Positions 14,572 to 20,950 of a stretch of DNA of 25,597 bases are shown one piece after another. Each line of letters begins with the position of its first letter. The stretch's first letter is position 1. The notes under the pieces were generated by a model. That model did not search any database. It was not told the DNA's origin and was given only the letters and a program-made list of their open reading frames with translations. The position numbers and the translations under genes are program-made. Source of the DNA: JAENVU01 sp964544295 (lineage in GTDB: Bacteria > Actinomycetota > Acidimicrobiia > IMCC26256 > JAENVU01); contig CAZJBJ010000039.1 in NCBI GenBank assembly GCA_964544295.1, positions 1 to 25,597 on the forward strand. The letters are read 5' to 3'.

Positions 14572-15445
14572 CGATCGCGACGAACCGGTCCGGGTGTTCG
14601 AGCTGGGGCGCGTGCCCGGAGTCCGCGAGTTCGACGTACTGCCAGTCGTCGCGGCGGCGAGCGACCGCGCGCGCGAACGACACCGGCACGAGTCGGTCGC
14701 GGCGACCGTGCACGATCATCGTCGGTCGCTCGATCCGGGCCAGGTCCCGGCGCATGCCGGTGAGGAGATAGCGGAACAGCGTGCCGCCGCTCTCGGTGTA
14801 CGCGGTGGCGGCCTCGGGGTAGTGACGACGTTCGGCAGCCAGCGCGATCAGTCGGTCGCGGACGTCGGCGTCGAGTTGCCCGGGTTCGGCGAGCACGGCG
14901 AGCAAGGTGGCGTCGACCAACCGTTCCGGTCCGAGCCGGCGGGCGCGGGCGTGCACGATCGGTGTGGTGGCCCGGGGGAGGGTGAGCGTCGCGAACTTGA
15001 TCGTGCGTGCGACCTGGTCGAGGTTGCCACTCGGCCGGGGGTACGCGGCGTTGACCAGGACGACCCCGGTCGCCAGTTCGGGATGTTCCGCAGCCACGGC
15101 CACGGCGAGGGCGCCGCCCATCGAGTTGCCGGCGACGATCGCCGGACCGTGCTCGGCGAGGTACGCGGTCACGACCTGGCGGTGGTCGTCGAACCCGGCG
15201 CGCCGGTGGTCCGATCGGGTGCGGCCGAAGCCGGGGAGGTCGAGCGCGGTCACGGTGGCGCCGACGCGGTCGGCGAGGGGTTGGCCGACCAGATCCCAGT
15301 TGACGGTGCTCCCGCCGAGCCCGTGGACCAGCAGGACCGGCTCGGCGTCCGGATCGGCCGCGCGCGGCTGCCACTGCACGGTGTGGACCAGGTGGTGGTC
15401 GGCATCGAACCAGATCTGGTGCTGGTGCGGATCAGTCATCGTCAT
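14522..15445 (-). CDS. Alpha/beta-hydrolase fold protein
   Basis: The 307-residue protein is a typical alpha/beta hydrolase: oxyanion-hole LLVHGLGGS at 38-46, nucleophile elbow GNSMGG with Ser108, acid Asp250 in VHGRRDRLVP and base His278 in ADSGHAPQLEHPDRF. The complete triad predicts an active esterase, C-C hydrolase or haloperoxidase-like enzyme, but the substrate cannot be read from sequence. A variable cap lies between about residues 135 and 235. ATG at 15445 overlaps the stop of the winged-helix-like gene by 4 bases (ATGA), so the pair is translationally coupled; a second ATG two codons in is an alternative start. Its 3' end overlaps the convergent alkyltransferase gene by 50 bases. Confidence 0.88.
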   Translation of the reverse strand: MTMTDPHQHQIWFDADHHLVHTVQWQPRAADPDAEPVLLVHGLGGSTVNWDLVGQPLADRVGATVTALDLPGFGRTRSDHRRAGFDDHRQVVTAYLAEHGPAIVAGNSMGGALAVAVAAEHPELATGVVLVNAAYPRPSGNLDQVARTIKFATLTLPRATTPIVHARARRLGPERLVDATLLAVLAEPGQLDADVRDRLIALAAERRHYPEAATAYTESGGTLFRYLLTGMRRDLARIERPTMIVHGRRDRLVPVSFARAVARRRDDWQYVELADSGHAPQLEHPDRFVAIVSEWVDRRLRGPATPV

Positions 15446-16005
15446 GGAGTGTCGGCCGATTCGGAGGCTCGCTCGATGGTCAATCCGACCAGAAAGTGTT
15501 CGTGGAGTTCCATCCAGACCGTGTGGTACGAGTCGATCCGGGGCGAGGTGAACCAGTCGTGCTCGCCCGCTTCGATCCGGGTGCGGGCGTCGCGCAACCG
15601 GGGCCGGTACTCGGCGAAGTGGGGCTGAGTACGCCCGAGGCGACGGATCACCGGACCGATCCGATCGTCGACCGCGGCGAGCCGATCGATGACATCCCAG
15701 TCGTACTTGGCGTCGCGGTGGTCGTTGGTCTGCCCTCCGGCGCGCACCTGCCAGTCGTGGCAGATGCGGATCACCTCGGTGTTGCGGGGGCGAAACTGTT
15801 CGTAGGCCGCTTCGGCGTCCGTTCGGGCGTCGGCGGTGAGCGCGAACTCGCGGTCGGCGTGCTCGCGACCGTCGGGCGTGAGGACGAGGTACGCCCCCCG
15901 TGCGAGTGCGTGACCGTCGGCGATCGCGGTCACGCGGTCCGGCCCGCCGGGATCGGCGATCTTGCCGCGCAGGCGGAGTTGGAGGAGCAGTGGGCGGGGG
16001 TCCAC
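15442..16005 (-). CDS. Winged-helix-like protein with conserved-looking C-terminal helical domain
   Basis: The 187-residue product starts LLLQLRLRGKIAD and continues through DGHALARGAYLVLTPDGREHA, which reads as a small winged-helix fold (about 1-55). The remaining ~130 residues are mostly helical and unusually rich in Trp, His, Asp and Tyr (CHDWQVR, NDHRDAKYDWDVIDRL, RIDSYHTVWMELHEH), which look like conserved functional positions. From memory, similar proteins occur in many actinobacteria, some beside PEP-utiliser mobile domains; I cannot verify this here. GTG at 16005 has TAGATT 8 bases upstream. It is divergent from the swivelling-domain gene with a 38-base gap, so it may regulate or act with it. 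Function unknown. Confidence 0.7.
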   Translation of the reverse strand: MDPRPLLLQLRLRGKIADPGGPDRVTAIADGHALARGAYLVLTPDGREHADREFALTADARTDAEAAYEQFRPRNTEVIRICHDWQVRAGGQTNDHRDAKYDWDVIDRLAAVDDRIGPVIRRLGRTQPHFAEYRPRLRDARTRIEAGEHDWFTSPRIDSYHTVWMELHEHFLVGLTIERASESADTP

Positions 16006-16013
16006 GACCGACC

Positions 16014-16019
16014 AATCTA
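16014..16019 (-). promoter_or_regulatory. -10-like box TAGATT for the winged-helix-like gene
   Basis: Read on the minus strand, TAGATT (TAnnnT) lies 8 bases before the GTG at 16005. Only 11 bases separate it from the opposing -10-like box at 16031, so the two promoters must share or interleave their upstream regions. Confidence 0.5.
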
Positions 16020-16030
16020 ACGACGCGCGG

Positions 16031-16036
16031 TAGCGT
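16031..16036 (+). promoter_or_regulatory. -10-like box TAGCGT for the swivelling-domain gene
   Basis: TAGCGT (TAnnnT) lies exactly 7 bases before the ATG at 16044. No Shine-Dalgarno sequence is present. It faces the minus-strand box at 16014-16019. Confidence 0.55.
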
Positions 16037-16043
16037 GCGCGCC

Positions 16044-16394
16044 ATGACGCAGGTAGGAAGCGGTACGACCGTGTTCACAGCCACGCCGGTACTCGGTATC
16101 TGGCGGATGATGAACACGCCGGACGACGTGCTCGCGCTGATGGATGCCGGCGCCGAGGGTGTGGTCGCCGGCGTGCAGGACGCGGGGGCGACGTTCCTCG
16201 CGCCGATCTTCGACGAGCTGACCGCGGTCGTGTGCATGTCGGGCACCCCGTCGAGTCACATCGGCATCGTCAGCCGGGAGTACCAGGTGCCCTGCATCAT
16301 GGCGACGGAGTTCCCCACCGGTGCGCCGGCCGAGGGGGCGGTGGTGGAGGTGGACTGCAGCGAGGACGTCGGCGTCGTGCGCGTGTCGGCCTGA
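16044..16394 (+). CDS. Stand-alone PEP-utilising enzyme mobile (swivelling phosphohistidine) domain
   Basis: The 116-residue protein is just the swivelling domain that in PEP synthase, pyruvate phosphate dikinase and rifampin phosphotransferase carries a phosphoryl group on histidine. The motif SGTPSSHIGIVSREYQVPCI matches the family's G-x-x-SHxAIVARExGIP, with His72 the expected phosphorylation site; AEGAVVEVDCSEDVGVV forms the closing strands. No ATP-grasp or PEP-binding domain is encoded next to it in this window, so its phosphodonor and acceptor are unknown. ATG 16044 is chosen over longer in-frame starts, which would run back through the divergent promoter region, because TAGCGT lies 7 bases upstream. 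It is followed after 15 bases, with a GGAGGGG ribosome-binding site, by an unknown gene. Confidence 0.85.
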   Translation: MTQVGSGTTVFTATPVLGIWRMMNTPDDVLALMDAGAEGVVAGVQDAGATFLAPIFDELTAVVCMSGTPSSHIGIVSREYQVPCIMATEFPTGAPAEGAVVEVDCSEDVGVVRVSA

Positions 16395-16409
16395 CCACGG
16401 AGGGGAACG

Positions 16410-17522
16410 ATGGACAAGGATGCGGTCAACGAGTGGTTGCGATTCCACGGGCGGATCTCAGGGGCGATGACCGCCGAGCGCACGGCGCTCGAATCGGCGC
16501 TGATTCCGGTCACCGCGTACATCCTCGTCTCGTGCGTCGAGGCGTACCGCCGGTATCCGGTGATGATGCAGGAGATCGCGGCGGCGTGCCCGCCGGCCGA
16601 GCTCGGCGCGATGGGGAGGCGGCCCGGGAACCAGATCGACGCCGTGCACCTCTGGTCGATCGCGAACCTGCCGCTCGTCATCCGGGTGGCGTTGGAGCCC
16701 TTCGGGCTCCTCGACCCGGCGGACGACCTCGAACGGCTCGGCACGATCTTCGACTTCTGGGCCCCGGCCGCGCTCGCGTTCCGGGGTGACGGTCACCACC
16801 AGGCCTGGGATGCCGGGCTCGTCGTGCCGCGCTACGGCGCCGAGGTCATGGACGAACTGGTCGCGGGCGCGGTGCCCGTCACCGACGACGCGACCCGGCG
16901 TCAGATCGCCAAGACGAACGCGCTGCTCACGTCGTTCCTCTTCCTCCTCTACTTCGACACCCGCGCCGGCTATCAGGACACCGGTCCGTACCCGCTCGCC
17001 GACGGTCGCACGGTGTTGGTGCGCGACTTCAACGAGTTCGGCGTCGGGTATTTCCCCTGGAGCACCGAGGTCGGGGCCGAACTCGCCCACGCCAACCTCA
17101 CGTGTGCGTTCGTCCTCGACGACGTGAAGGTCACGGCCAACGACTGGGGGACCTCCACCACCGATCCGGTCGACTACTTCTCCCGGCTCACCCACTTCGG
17201 CATCTACGACAGCACGGGCGGCACGCTCACCCCGATCCCGCTGGACGAACTCCCCGACCTGGCCGCGTCGGTCAAGCGGGCGCAGTCACAGCTGTACCGC
17301 CTGATCGCCGGGATGAGCCGCAAGGAGAAGATCGACGCCGGCGCGTTCGTGTACTTCACGTTCCTCCGGCCGTTCGCGCTCGCCGCGGGGATCGCGGACG
17401 ATCTCGACTGGACCGTCCCCCGAGACAGCCTCGATCTCTACGAGGCACTCTCCCTCGTCGACGGCGCGCCCGACGCGGCACCGTACGACCCGTCGGTGCC
17501 GTACTACGCGCTGATCGAGTGA
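16410..17522 (+). CDS. Protein of unknown function (370 aa) in swivelling-domain operon
   Basis: I do not recognise this protein. It has 370 residues and a very good ribosome-binding site (GGAGGGG at 16399-16405). The N-terminal third is helical (VNEWLRFHGRISGAMTAERTALES, YILVSCVEAYRRYP). The middle has an aromatic-rich segment (FLFLLYFDTRAGYQDTGPYP, FNEFGVGYFPWSTEVGAEL, THFGIYDSTGG). The last third is again helical (RLIAGMSRKEKIDAGAFVYFTFLRPFALAAG). Hydrophobic stretches are short and interrupted, so it is probably soluble. There is no Walker motif, ATP-grasp motif or PEP-binding motif I can see, so it is not an obvious partner kinase. Its stop overlaps the next start by 4 bases (GTGA). Confidence 0.75.
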   Translation: MDKDAVNEWLRFHGRISGAMTAERTALESALIPVTAYILVSCVEAYRRYPVMMQEIAAACPPAELGAMGRRPGNQIDAVHLWSIANLPLVIRVALEPFGLLDPADDLERLGTIFDFWAPAALAFRGDGHHQAWDAGLVVPRYGAEVMDELVAGAVPVTDDATRRQIAKTNALLTSFLFLLYFDTRAGYQDTGPYPLADGRTVLVRDFNEFGVGYFPWSTEVGAELAHANLTCAFVLDDVKVTANDWGTSTTDPVDYFSRLTHFGIYDSTGGTLTPIPLDELPDLAASVKRAQSQLYRLIAGMSRKEKIDAGAFVYFTFLRPFALAAGIADDLDWTVPRDSLDLYEALSLVDGAPDAAPYDPSVPYYALIE

Positions 17523-17932
17523 TCTACCGCCTGACGTTCACCGCGCCGGACGCGATCGAGGGTCGGATCGAGCTCGCAATCCCCGAGACCGGGTTGGCGA
17601 AGTACGAGGCGGTGTTCTCGGGACCGGCCGTAGGTGACGGGTTCGTCGTGGTGCGGGATCTCGAGGTCCCGCGACCCCGCGGCCGGGTGATCGAGCTGCG
17701 CGCCGAAGGGCTCTGGACCGAGTGGACGTGCGAGACGCCCGACGAGCACTGGAGCTTCGGGCTGGAGGCCTTCGGCCTCCGGGTGGACGACCCGGCCGCC
17801 GAGATCGGCGAGCGGGTGCCCGTCGGCTACGACCTCGAATGGGAGGCTCCCGACCGCGTCCACGGCGACCTGCTCCTGGGCCGCGCGACGATCCCCGTCA
17901 CCGCCACCGGCAGTCTGAACTTGCGTCAATAA
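17519..17932 (+). CDS. Beta-rich protein of unknown function (137 aa), possibly lipocalin/AttH-like
   Basis: The 137-residue product looks all-beta: it starts IYRLTFTAPDAIEGRIELAI and continues with alternating strands such as GFVVVRDLEVP and VIELRAEGLWTEWTCETP. The segment ETPDEHWSFGLEAFGLRVDDP, followed by RVPVGYDLEWEAPD, recalls the ligand-binding repeat of AttH/CrtC-type lipocalin-like proteins, but I hold that only weakly. GTG at 17519 overlaps the stop of the preceding gene (GTGA), so the two are translationally coupled. Its TAA stop lies inside the left arm of a long inverted repeat that probably terminates the operon. Confidence 0.7.
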   Translation: MIYRLTFTAPDAIEGRIELAIPETGLAKYEAVFSGPAVGDGFVVVRDLEVPRPRGRVIELRAEGLWTEWTCETPDEHWSFGLEAFGLRVDDPAAEIGERVPVGYDLEWEAPDRVHGDLLLGRATIPVTATGSLNLRQ

Positions 17933-17966
17933 CCCGGCCGAACCGCGGGGTTATCGACGCAAGTTC
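17917..17966. terminator. Long inverted repeat between convergent operons, probable bidirectional terminator
   Basis: Left arm 17917-17935 reads GAACTTGCGTCAATAACCC; right arm 17948-17966 is its reverse complement except at one position, giving 18 of 19 matched bases around a 12-base loop. It fills the 39-base gap between two convergent stop codons and extends into the end of the upstream gene, whose TAA it contains. There is no T-run on either strand. It is far longer than the 6-bp hairpins elsewhere in the window. Confidence 0.7.
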
Positions 17967-17971
17967 GAGGG

Positions 17972-19417
17972 TTAGAAGTCGACGGCGGAGAGGTCTTCGA
18001 GCCACTTGGCGGCGCGGGAGACGGCCTCGGCCCAGCGGGCACGGTCGGTGGGGGCGCCGGGCTCGTAGCGGGCGATGGGGGCCCACGTGTCGGCCAGGGA
18101 GTCCACGCTCGGCCACATGCCGACGGCGAGCCCGGCCATGAAGCCGGCGCCCAGGGTGGTGGCTTCGTTCACCGGGGAGATCTCGACCGGTTTCTGGGTG
18201 GCGTCGGCGACGGCCTGGACGAACGTGGGATTGCGGGACATGCCGCCGTCGACCCGGAGGACGTCGATCGTCATCGCCGCGTCGGTCTCGGCGGCGTCGA
18301 CCAGGTCGGCACCGCGTTCGGCGATGCCTTCGAGCACGGCCCGCACGATCTCGGGGCGGCCGCTCCCACGGGTGAGTCCGAGCAGGGTGCCGCGCGCGCC
18401 GTAGTCCCACCGCGGGGTGCCGAGACCCATCAGCGCGGGGACGTACATCACACCGCCGCTGTCGGCGCACTGTTGGGCGACGTCGTGACTGGCCTCGGCG
18501 CTCGGCAGGATCCCGAGATCGTCGCGCAGCCACTCGACGTTGGTGCCGGCGCTCAACATGATCGCCTCGAGGCCCCAGGTGTCGACGCCGCCGGTGCGCA
18601 TCGTGATGATCGGGAACGTGCCCCCGCCGCCGCGCGTGTCGAATCCGGGTCGCTCGGGCCCGACCACGAGGTTGAGCATCCCGCCGGTCCCGAACGTGAT
18701 CTTGGCCGGACCGGGCCGCACGCACCCCTGACCGACCAGCGACGCCTGTTGGTCACCGATGAGCGCGGCGATGGGGGGCGCGCCGGGCAGGGCCGTCGCC
18801 GTGCCGATGATGCTGGTCGTGTCGACCACGGTCGGCAGCATGCGCTCGGGGATACGCAGGGCTTCGAGCGCCCCCTGATGCCAGCCCGAGCCGTCGGCGT
18901 TGAGGATGGTGGTCACCGCGGCGTTGCTTGCGTCGATCACGTGCAGCGCGCCCTGGGACAGGTGCCAGGCGATCCACGAGTCGACGGTGCCGAAACAGAG
19001 GTCTCGGGACCGGTCGGGGTCGAAGGTGTCGAGGATGTTCTCGATCTTGGTGGCCGACGCGTTCGGCGCGAACCGGAACCCGTTGGCCCGATGGATCAGG
19101 CAGTTGATGATCGTGCGGAGGTCCTGCCAGCCCTGCGCCGGTCCGACGGGTTCGCCGGTGGCGCGGTCCCACACGACGGTGGAGCCGCGCTGGTTCGTGA
19201 TGCCGACCGCGGCGACGGGTCCACCGTGGAGCGCGAGCGCGGCCTCGGCGGCTTCCTGCACCGTGTGGGCCATGGCCATCGCATCGAACTCGACGGTCCC
19301 GGGGGCGGGGGAGTCGGGAAGGAACATCCGTTGTTGTTCGTGGTGCACGGTCGCGTCCGCGTGCACGATCGCGGCGCGGATGGACGACGTGCCGATGTCG
19401 CAGACGAGTACTTCCAT
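17972..19417 (-). CDS. FGGY-family carbohydrate kinase, glycerol-kinase-like
   Basis: The 481-residue protein has the two-domain FGGY actin-like fold: the N-terminal phosphate-binding CDIGTSSIRAAIV, GITNQRGSTVVWDRATG, GWQDLRT, then ALIGDQQASLVGQGC, AKITFGTGGML, ALMGLGTPRWD, ARGTLLGLTRG, and the C-terminal RVDGGMSRN and GAGFMAGLAVG. It aligns best with glycerol kinase, but glycerol-contact positions differ. The NQRE Glu is Gly78, the Tyr of PYFSGTK is Asn119 and the Phe next to the YGTG loop is changed, while Arg77, Trp97 and Asp222 remain. The substrate may therefore not be glycerol. The start ATG overlaps the preceding stop by one base (TGATG); an ATG at 19428 preceded by GAGGA is an alternative. 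It is last in a glpD/agpS-like/kinase cluster. Confidence 0.88.
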   Translation of the reverse strand: MEVLVCDIGTSSIRAAIVHADATVHHEQQRMFLPDSPAPGTVEFDAMAMAHTVQEAAEAALALHGGPVAAVGITNQRGSTVVWDRATGEPVGPAQGWQDLRTIINCLIHRANGFRFAPNASATKIENILDTFDPDRSRDLCFGTVDSWIAWHLSQGALHVIDASNAAVTTILNADGSGWHQGALEALRIPERMLPTVVDTTSIIGTATALPGAPPIAALIGDQQASLVGQGCVRPGPAKITFGTGGMLNLVVGPERPGFDTRGGGGTFPIITMRTGGVDTWGLEAIMLSAGTNVEWLRDDLGILPSAEASHDVAQQCADSGGVMYVPALMGLGTPRWDYGARGTLLGLTRGSGRPEIVRAVLEGIAERGADLVDAAETDAAMTIDVLRVDGGMSRNPTFVQAVADATQKPVEISPVNEATTLGAGFMAGLAVGMWPSVDSLADTWAPIARYEPGAPTDRARWAEAVSRAAKWLEDLSAVDF

Positions 19418-20922
19418 CAGTCGGGCCATTCCTCGCTGCCCGCCCACGGATCCGCCAGCCCGAGCTTGCCGGGATTGAGGATGCCGTGCGGGTCGAGCGC
19501 GGTCTTGGTGGCGGCGAGCACGCCGAACGCGGGACCGAGCGCGTCGCGCACGAACCGGGACCGGTTGAGCCCGACTCCGTGGTGGTGGCTGAGGGCACCG
19601 CCACGGGCCAACACCGCCCGGGTGCCCGCTTCCCAGACGTCGCGGTAGTACTGCTCGCGTTGGTCGCGCGGTGGTTGCCCGGCGAACGTGAAGTACAGGC
19701 ACGCACCGTCCGGATACGAGTGGCTCTGGTGGGCGCTCGCGGCGAGGGTGCCGGGCACTGCCCGGATGGCCGCGGTGACGGCGTCGTAGATGGCGACGCA
19801 GTCCTTCCACGGTGCCGCGATCTCCATCGTGTCGACGACGTAGTCGCGACTGATGAGTGCTTGGAGTGCGCTGGTGTCGTTGCGATGACCGAGCCACTGC
19901 TCGACGAACGCGATGTCGGCCAGGGTCGCGTCCTTGCACTCCTCGGCGATGATGCTCATGGTGGCGTCGACGATCGCGGGGTCACCTTCGTCGAGGACGA
20001 GGACCAGGTGATCGTCCGGCCCGGTCTTGTAGGTCCGGTCCGATTCGATGTTGTCGTAGAGCCGGAGGACGGCGGGGCGCGCATCACGCTGCACGATGCG
20101 CCGACACGCGTCGTTGGCCTCGGCGAAGGACGCGAACGCGTACGCGGCGCGCCGTTCGGCGGCCGGGAGCGTGTGGAGCTTCAGCCGGGCACCGGTGATG
20201 ATCCCGAGCGTCCCCTCCGACCCGACGAAGAGTTGGGTGAGGTCCGGCCCGACCGCCGCGCGCGGCGCGCCCCCGGTGGTGATCCGGGTCCCGTCGGCGA
20301 GCACGACGTCGAGTCCGACGACGATGTCCTCGATCTTGCCGTAGCGGGTGCTCATCTGACCGGCACCGCGACACGCCAGCCACCCACCGACGGTGGACAG
20401 CGCCATGGACTGGGGCCAGTGGCCGACGGTGACACCGTGCTCGGTCTGGAGCGTCTCCTCGAGCCAGGTGCCGAAGGTCCCGGGCAGGACGTCGAGCACC
20501 ATCGACTCGCGGTCGATGCCGACGATGCCGCTCATCGCGGTGAGGTCGAGCACCACGCCCCCGTGGACGGGCACGCTGGCGCCGCACACGCCGCTGCGCC
20601 CGGCGGCCGGGGTCACGGGCACCCGGGCGGCGTGGCAGGCGGCCAGGACGGTGCTCACCTGGTCGGCGTTCGCGGGACGCACCACCGCGGCCGCCCGGGC
20701 CGGGGTCTGCCCGTCGACCGCCCAGATCATCGCCAGCGGCCACCAGTCCCGGCTGGCCTCGGCGGTCGTGTCGGGGTCGACGAGGATCTCCGCACCGGTG
20801 GCGGCGAGCTGGTCGAGCAGCTCGCCGCTCACGGCCACCCGGGTCCCGCCGAGCCGTTCGGAGACCTCGGCCGCGGGAACGCCGAAGGGGATGGGAACGG
20901 TCGGTGCGCCTGAATCTGTCAC
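19417..20922 (-). CDS. FAD-binding oxidase, alkyl-dihydroxyacetone-phosphate synthase-like
   Basis: The 501-residue flavoprotein has a FAD_binding_4 (VAO/PCMH-type) domain at about 70-230: AVVRPANADQVSTVL, PVTPAAGRSGVCG, TVGGWLACRGAGQMSTRYGKIEDIV and FVGSEGTLGIITGARL. The C-terminal part carries CLYFTFAG and the triple histidine SHHHGVG at 446-448, then ALDPHGILNPGKL. The HHHG and YFTF motifs match alkylglycerone-phosphate synthase, which makes ether-lipid precursors, although related D-lactate or glycolate oxidases share much of this fold, so the reaction is not certain. GTG 20922 has TATCCT 7 bases upstream, making it a likely leaderless start; longer in-frame starts would overlap glpD. Its stop overlaps the kinase start. 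Confidence 0.88.
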   Translation of the reverse strand: MTDSGAPTVPIPFGVPAAEVSERLGGTRVAVSGELLDQLAATGAEILVDPDTTAEASRDWWPLAMIWAVDGQTPARAAAVVRPANADQVSTVLAACHAARVPVTPAAGRSGVCGASVPVHGGVVLDLTAMSGIVGIDRESMVLDVLPGTFGTWLEETLQTEHGVTVGHWPQSMALSTVGGWLACRGAGQMSTRYGKIEDIVVGLDVVLADGTRITTGGAPRAAVGPDLTQLFVGSEGTLGIITGARLKLHTLPAAERRAAYAFASFAEANDACRRIVQRDARPAVLRLYDNIESDRTYKTGPDDHLVLVLDEGDPAIVDATMSIIAEECKDATLADIAFVEQWLGHRNDTSALQALISRDYVVDTMEIAAPWKDCVAIYDAVTAAIRAVPGTLAASAHQSHSYPDGACLYFTFAGQPPRDQREQYYRDVWEAGTRAVLARGGALSHHHGVGLNRSRFVRDALGPAFGVLAATKTALDPHGILNPGKLGLADPWAGSEEWPD

Positions 20923-20929
20923 GGGCGGG

Positions 20930-20935
20930 AGGATA
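20930..20935 (-). promoter_or_regulatory. -10-like box TATCCT for the AGPS-like gene
   Basis: On the minus strand TATCCT (TAnnnT) lies exactly 7 bases before the GTG at 20922, in the 28-base gap after glpD. It suggests that the flavoprotein-kinase pair has its own promoter even though glpD lies just upstream. Confidence 0.5.
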
Positions 20936-20950
20936 CGCGCCCGGCGGGGA

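Noticed and set aside
15900..16043. N-terminal extension of the swivelling-domain protein
   Set aside because: The in-frame upstream codons are Arg-rich, overlap the divergent winged-helix-like gene and its promoter, and precede a well-placed TAGCGT box and ATG at 16044.
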